Source: Acidobacteriota bacterium (GTDB lineage: Bacteria > Acidobacteriota > Blastocatellia > RBC074). Taken from it: a DNA stretch of 37,898 nucleotides. Shown here one piece after another: positions 34,497 through 37,898 of this stretch. The notes under the pieces are model-generated. The model saw only the letters and a list, made by a program, of their open reading frames with translations. It was not told the origin of the DNA and did not search any database. Every line of letters starts with the position of its first letter. The first letter of the stretch is position 1. The DNA is taken from contig JAHBSF010000056.1 of the NCBI GenBank assembly GCA_019639255.1, forward strand, positions 1 through 37,898, written 5' to 3'. The position numbers and the translations under genes are program-made.

Positions 34497-35093
34497 TTAG
34501 TCCAGAAATGCAAGAAATTCGGTCAGAATTCTTTCTGTTATTCCCCAGATCGGGCCGCGTTCGGTAGCGTAAGCCGGCCATCGATATCTGATACCGTCCA
34601 CCACTAGGCTTACTTCATCGCGGGCGCCCGCACTTTTTAATTCATTCGCGCTTACCCAGAACGCCGTACTTACCTCGGCGCTGAGGGTAATGATGAACTC
34701 GGGTGGAGCCAAAGCGACGAATGGAGTAACGGAAATCCGCGGCAGGCGCGGATTTCCAGGCGAAATGCTCCCCAACTCGGCTATAAAAGCGCTGCGATCC
34801 GGAATATGAATACCGACTTCCTCAAACACTTCACGCGCTGCGGTATCCAGCAGATCCCTATCCGCCGGGTCTCGCCGGCCTCCGGGCAGGGCAAGATGCC
34901 CCGACCAGTGATCGCGGGGATTTCTGGCGCGTTCGATTACAAGGAACTGCGTCTCGCCCGAGAGTTCGCGTAAAAGCACTGCTACAGCGGCCTGCGTTGT
35001 ACCGGCAAACCGATCCTTCTGTGTGGTAGTCAGGCCGGAAAGATCCGGCATGCGCCCGCGCAGTCGCTCGCAGATCCGATCAAGTTCACTCAT
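34497..35093 (-). CDS. Nudix hydrolase, CoA-pyrophosphatase (NudL) type
   Basis: 198 residues. The core reads QFLVIERARNPRDHWSGHLA, LPGG, then REVFEEVG with Arg87, Glu88, Glu91 and Glu92 as the magnesium-binding part of the Nudix box. The 14-residue spacing between GG and RE, with Asp in place of the usual Glu, is the arrangement in CoA diphosphatases such as E. coli NudL, which cleave CoA into 3',5'-ADP and phosphopantetheine. That substrate is an inference; other nucleoside diphosphate derivatives are possible. No Shine-Dalgarno is visible before ATG 35093. Confidence 0.9.
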   Translation of the reverse strand: MSELDRICERLRGRMPDLSGLTTTQKDRFAGTTQAAVAVLLRELSGETQFLVIERARNPRDHWSGHLALPGGRRDPADRDLLDTAAREVFEEVGIHIPDRSAFIAELGSISPGNPRLPRISVTPFVALAPPEFIITLSAEVSTAFWVSANELKSAGARDEVSLVVDGIRYRWPAYATERGPIWGITERILTEFLAFLD

Positions 35094-35333
35094 GTGCGAA
35101 AAATGAAGAATTGCAACCGAAGAGGTCGCAAAGACGTGTCAGCATAGCGGTCGCCCGGGGTGCAAGTCAAACCTCGGCAGTTCAAACCCCGGATAAGCGC
35201 ATGAACCGTTGTGTGGGTTGCAGGAATTCCGGTCGCAAAACTTGCCGTTGACTGCCCGGTTTTGAGACAATCGAGCAATTAAAGATGCAGCGATCACCGA
35301 GATCTGCAGCAAATCCGGGAACCGACAGGATCT

Positions 35334-36809
35334 ATGAACCCAATAACACTTGCATACACTGACTCCGCCGACAACCGTAACGCAGTTGCAGAAATCCGTA
35401 CTCATCCGTTGATCGAGAGGACGATTGCACTGATAACACCGGAAAGCAACGGATCGCCCATTGATACCGGAGCGATTTCCGTCGACGGATTCTATTCGTC
35501 TCGCGTGGTGGAGGAACTGTTGGACATTTGCGACTCCGAGTATCTTCTCTTCGTATTTCCCGGCGGCCGGATTCGGTTCGGGACGCGTTCGTTAGAGCGT
35601 TATTTGCAGGTTGCCCGGGACACAGGCGCCGGGATCGTTTACGCCGACTTTCGCGATTTGACGGAAACGGGAGTTCAGGACCATCCGCTTATTGATTACA
35701 CGCGGGGCAGCGTGCGCGACAATTTCGATTTCGGCGGCATGATACTTTTTAGTAAAAACAGGGCCGCCCGATTGCTCGACGAAAGGGAACCGGGGCTGAG
35801 GAATCTGACGTGGGGGGGCCTGTATGACCTGCGGCTGCGTATCGCAGAATCCTCGCCGTATTCGATAGTGCGAATTCCGGAACCGCTTTACACTCGTGAA
35901 TCGCCGGACGCGCGCATTACGGGCGAAAAGGTATTCGATTATGTGAACCCAGCTATGCGCGCCTACCAGATCGAAATGGAAACCATCGCCACGGCGCATT
36001 TGAAACGGGTGGGCGCCTGGCTGAGCCCCGACTTCAAGTCTGCGCCGAAAACAGCCGCCACGTATGACAAACGCGCAAGCATCGTAATCCCGGTAAAAAA
36101 CCGCGCCGCAACCATTCGGGACGCAGTCCGCAGCGCTATGGCGCAAAAAACCGACTTCGATTTCAATATCCTAGTGGTCGATAACCACTCTTCAGACGAC
36201 ACTTCTCAAATTCTGGCGCAACTTGCGTCCGATAACGCCAGAGTAAAACACATAATACCGGTACGAGAGGATTTGGGGATTGGGGGATGCTGGAACGAAG
36301 CGATATATTCGGGGTTATGCGGGCGATATGCGGTGCAGTTGGATTCGGATGATTTATATGCGGATGAGTTTACGCTTCAACGCATCGTAGAAGCATTCGG
36401 AGAGGATCGTTATGCCATGGTGATAGGCTCCTACACGACCGTAGATTTCGAACTCAATGAACTGCCTCCCGGGTTGATCGACCACAGCGAGTGGACGCCG
36501 GACAACGGACGCAACAATGCACTGCGAATAAACGGACTCGGCGCTCCGCGTGCATTCGATGTTAATGTATTACGTGAGGTGGGGCTCCCGAATGTTAGTT
36601 ATGGTGAAGATTATGCGGTTGCGTTGCGAATCAGCAGGGACTACGAGATCGGCCGTATTTACGATTCGATATATCTTGCCCGCCGATGGGGCGGAAATTC
36701 CGATAGTGCGCTTCCGCTCGGGACGATGAACAGGTACGATGCATACAAGGATTCGATACGAACGCAGGAGATATGCGCCCGTGCAGCCCGAAATCGCGGC
36801 GCTTCGTAA
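35334..36809 (+). CDS. Two-domain GT2 glycosyltransferase
   Basis: 491 residues. The C-terminal half (from ~248) is a GT-A fold: ASIVIPVKNRAATIRDAVRS, ILVVDNHSSDDTS (nucleotide site) and QLDSDDLYADE (Asp337-Ser-Asp-Asp, the metal-binding DxD). YGEDYAVALRI is near the acceptor/catalytic region. The N-terminal half (1-235) looks like a second, degenerate GT-A-like unit (YLLFVFPGGRIRFG, GIVYADFRD) without a clear DxD. No membrane helices are seen, so it is cytoplasmic. It is followed after one base by the DUF4922 protein, suggesting a two-step sugar-nucleotide pathway (inference). Weak AGGATCT precedes the ATG. Confidence 0.88.
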   Translation: MNPITLAYTDSADNRNAVAEIRTHPLIERTIALITPESNGSPIDTGAISVDGFYSSRVVEELLDICDSEYLLFVFPGGRIRFGTRSLERYLQVARDTGAGIVYADFRDLTETGVQDHPLIDYTRGSVRDNFDFGGMILFSKNRAARLLDEREPGLRNLTWGGLYDLRLRIAESSPYSIVRIPEPLYTRESPDARITGEKVFDYVNPAMRAYQIEMETIATAHLKRVGAWLSPDFKSAPKTAATYDKRASIVIPVKNRAATIRDAVRSAMAQKTDFDFNILVVDNHSSDDTSQILAQLASDNARVKHIIPVREDLGIGGCWNEAIYSGLCGRYAVQLDSDDLYADEFTLQRIVEAFGEDRYAMVIGSYTTVDFELNELPPGLIDHSEWTPDNGRNNALRINGLGAPRAFDVNVLREVGLPNVSYGEDYAVALRISRDYEIGRIYDSIYLARRWGGNSDSALPLGTMNRYDAYKDSIRTQEICARAARNRGAS

Positions 36810-36810
36810 T

Positions 36811-37830
36811 ATGAATTGGACGAGCAGATTACAAGTCAACCCCGAAGTTTTACTACCCTCAGGAGGATTGGCCAAACAGATTGCCGAACTGTTTGCCGAA
36901 CAAATCGTGATGTGGAGTGGACTGCGCGAGGGGATAGAGGCGCTCGATCGTGCAGAGATACGCGAGATACGCACACGGGGCGGCTACGTAATCGTTCAAC
37001 ACAACCCGCAGCGCATCACAAGCACGACGGCAAAAGTAGACGCGCAAGCCATCAAAAGCCGCAACTGTTTCCTTTGCCCTGAAAATATGCCGGACCAGGA
37101 ACGGGGAATCGACTTTCTGGGACGCTACGCAATCCTGTGCAATCCGTTTCCCGTACTGCCGTCGCATATGGTTATCGCATCCAGGGAGCATCGTCCTCAA
37201 ATCATCGGAAAACATCTCTGTGATTTGCTTGAGCTTGCGCGCGCGCTCGGTGAGGAGTTTGCAGTTTTTTATAACGGCCCTGCATGCGGCGCATCGGCGC
37301 CCGATCACCTTCATTTTCAGGCGGCGCTGAAAGCTCGACTCCCCTTGATGCATGACTTTAAGCATGTACAAGAAAGTGCCTGTCATAACAGTAAAGATGA
37401 ATTAGTAACCGTGAAGGTCGGAACGCTCGACGATTATCGTATTAATGTACTTGTTGGAGAATCTGCGAATGTGGGCGCGCTTGAAGACTGGTTCTGCCGC
37501 GTTATGGATGGTTTGGGTCGTGTTTCGAGGGGAACAGAGCCTGAACCGATGATAAACCTTATGGTCGAATACGGTGAATTATACCGGATTACGGTTTTTC
37601 CCCGGGAACGCCACCGTCCTTCTGCTTTTTTTGAAGAAGGCGCCGCGAAGCTGACGATCAGTCCGGCGGCGATAGACCTTGCCGGGGTGCTCGTAGCGCC
37701 GGTTGCAGAGGATTTTCTGCGTCTCGACTCCGCGAAGATCGAGGAGATATATGCTGATATAACGATTTCGTGCGAACGTTTCAGATCGCTTCGCAACGGC
37801 AATTCCTGGTCTGGAAAGAAAGAGAGATAA
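36811..37830 (+). CDS. DUF4922-type, GalT/HIT-like nucleotidyl-sugar phosphorylase candidate
   Basis: 339 residues from ATG 36811, one base after the glycosyltransferase stop (TAATATG), so translation is coupled. Motifs are NPQRI...AKVDAQAIKSR, then NCFLCPENMPDQERG with Cys86/Cys89 (a zinc-type pair as in GalT), NPFPVLPSHMVI, and APDHLHFQA with His166-x-His168-x-Gln170. HxHxQ is the active-site triad of GalT, Ap4A phosphorylase and GDP-hexose phosphorylases, where the second His takes the nucleotide. The C-terminal ITVFPRERHRPS and MISPAAVDLAGVLV-like stretch (TISPAAIDLAGVLVAP) are typical of DUF4922. Substrate unknown. The stop codon TAA lies inside repeat R8 (GAGAGATAACGG), so the last residues (KKER) may derive from the insertion. 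Confidence 0.85.
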   Translation: MNWTSRLQVNPEVLLPSGGLAKQIAELFAEQIVMWSGLREGIEALDRAEIREIRTRGGYVIVQHNPQRITSTTAKVDAQAIKSRNCFLCPENMPDQERGIDFLGRYAILCNPFPVLPSHMVIASREHRPQIIGKHLCDLLELARALGEEFAVFYNGPACGASAPDHLHFQAALKARLPLMHDFKHVQESACHNSKDELVTVKVGTLDDYRINVLVGESANVGALEDWFCRVMDGLGRVSRGTEPEPMINLMVEYGELYRITVFPRERHRPSAFFEEGAAKLTISPAAIDLAGVLVAPVAEDFLRLDSAKIEEIYADITISCERFRSLRNGNSWSGKKER

Positions 37831-37898
37831 CGGAACAAACGAAATTAGACGGAACAAACGGAAATATTCGACTTTTCCGTAATTTTCGTTTCATTTCG
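37820..37898. repeat. Palindromic repeat copy R8 (truncated by window end)
   Basis: Begins AGAGAGATAACGGAACAAACG and runs through the central ATTCGACTTTTCCG into the right arm (TTTCGTTTCATTTCG), which is cut by the window edge. Its GATAA provides the TAA stop of the preceding gene. Confidence 0.88.

Overview
The window looks like a stretch of core chromosome from a Gram-negative, aerobically respiring bacterium. My best guess is Acidobacteriota (Blastocatellia-like). That rests on the gene mix (form II CoxL-type hydroxylase, HrcA, Nuo, a secreted M48 peptidase, a GT2/DUF4922 pair), moderate GC and AT-rich interspersed palindromes. It is an inference, since no rRNA or marker phylogeny is available here. 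I see no tRNA, rRNA, CRISPR array, transposase or phage gene.

Layout. 1-3758 (minus): a TPR/carboxypeptidase-regulatory-like protein, an HtrA-type periplasmic protease and a peptidoglycan-binding-domain protein (envelope maintenance). 3759-4486: a gene-free stretch holding a 220-bp nested palindromic element. 4487-6460 (plus): a DinG/XPD-type helicase with FeS-cluster cysteines. 6618-9196 (minus): a secreted CX5R phosphatase, a small unknown protein and the heat-shock repressor HrcA. 9579-24128 (plus): a complex I operon, nuoABCDEFGH-JKLMN, with a recognisable sigma70-type promoter. The gene for NuoI is missing from its usual place between nuoH and nuoJ, where a palindromic repeat sits instead. 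24336-26991 (plus): an unknown basic protein translationally coupled to a TlpA-like thioredoxin, then a secreted protein with seven motif repeats, probably a beta-propeller. 27102-30797 (minus): a three-subunit molybdenum hydroxylase of the xanthine dehydrogenase/CO dehydrogenase superfamily (2Fe-2S, Mo, FAD subunits in transcription order), with the form II active-site signature. 31081-35093 (minus): an M48 metalloprotease with its own terminator, a tiny secreted Lys-rich protein, an APC permease and a CoA-type Nudix hydrolase. 35334-37830 (plus): a two-domain GT2 glycosyltransferase followed one base later by a DUF4922/GalT-HIT-like phosphorylase candidate.

The most striking non-coding signal is a family of nine AT-rich palindromic elements (about 65-105 bp, ends GAGAGATAACGG...CCGTTATCTCTC), roughly one per 4 kb and always between genes. 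In the best-preserved copies both arms changed together, which suggests that the hairpin itself is maintained. One copy supplies the stop codon of the gene before it. Two unrelated palindromic elements (4074-4293 and 18514-18583) add to a genome apparently rich in non-autonomous REP/MITE-like DNA.

The complex I genes form one functional unit: NuoEFG (NADH input), NuoBCD (connecting module), and NuoAHJKLMN (membrane proton-pumping arm). The missing NuoI would carry clusters N6a/N6b between them, so it must be supplied from elsewhere if the complex works.
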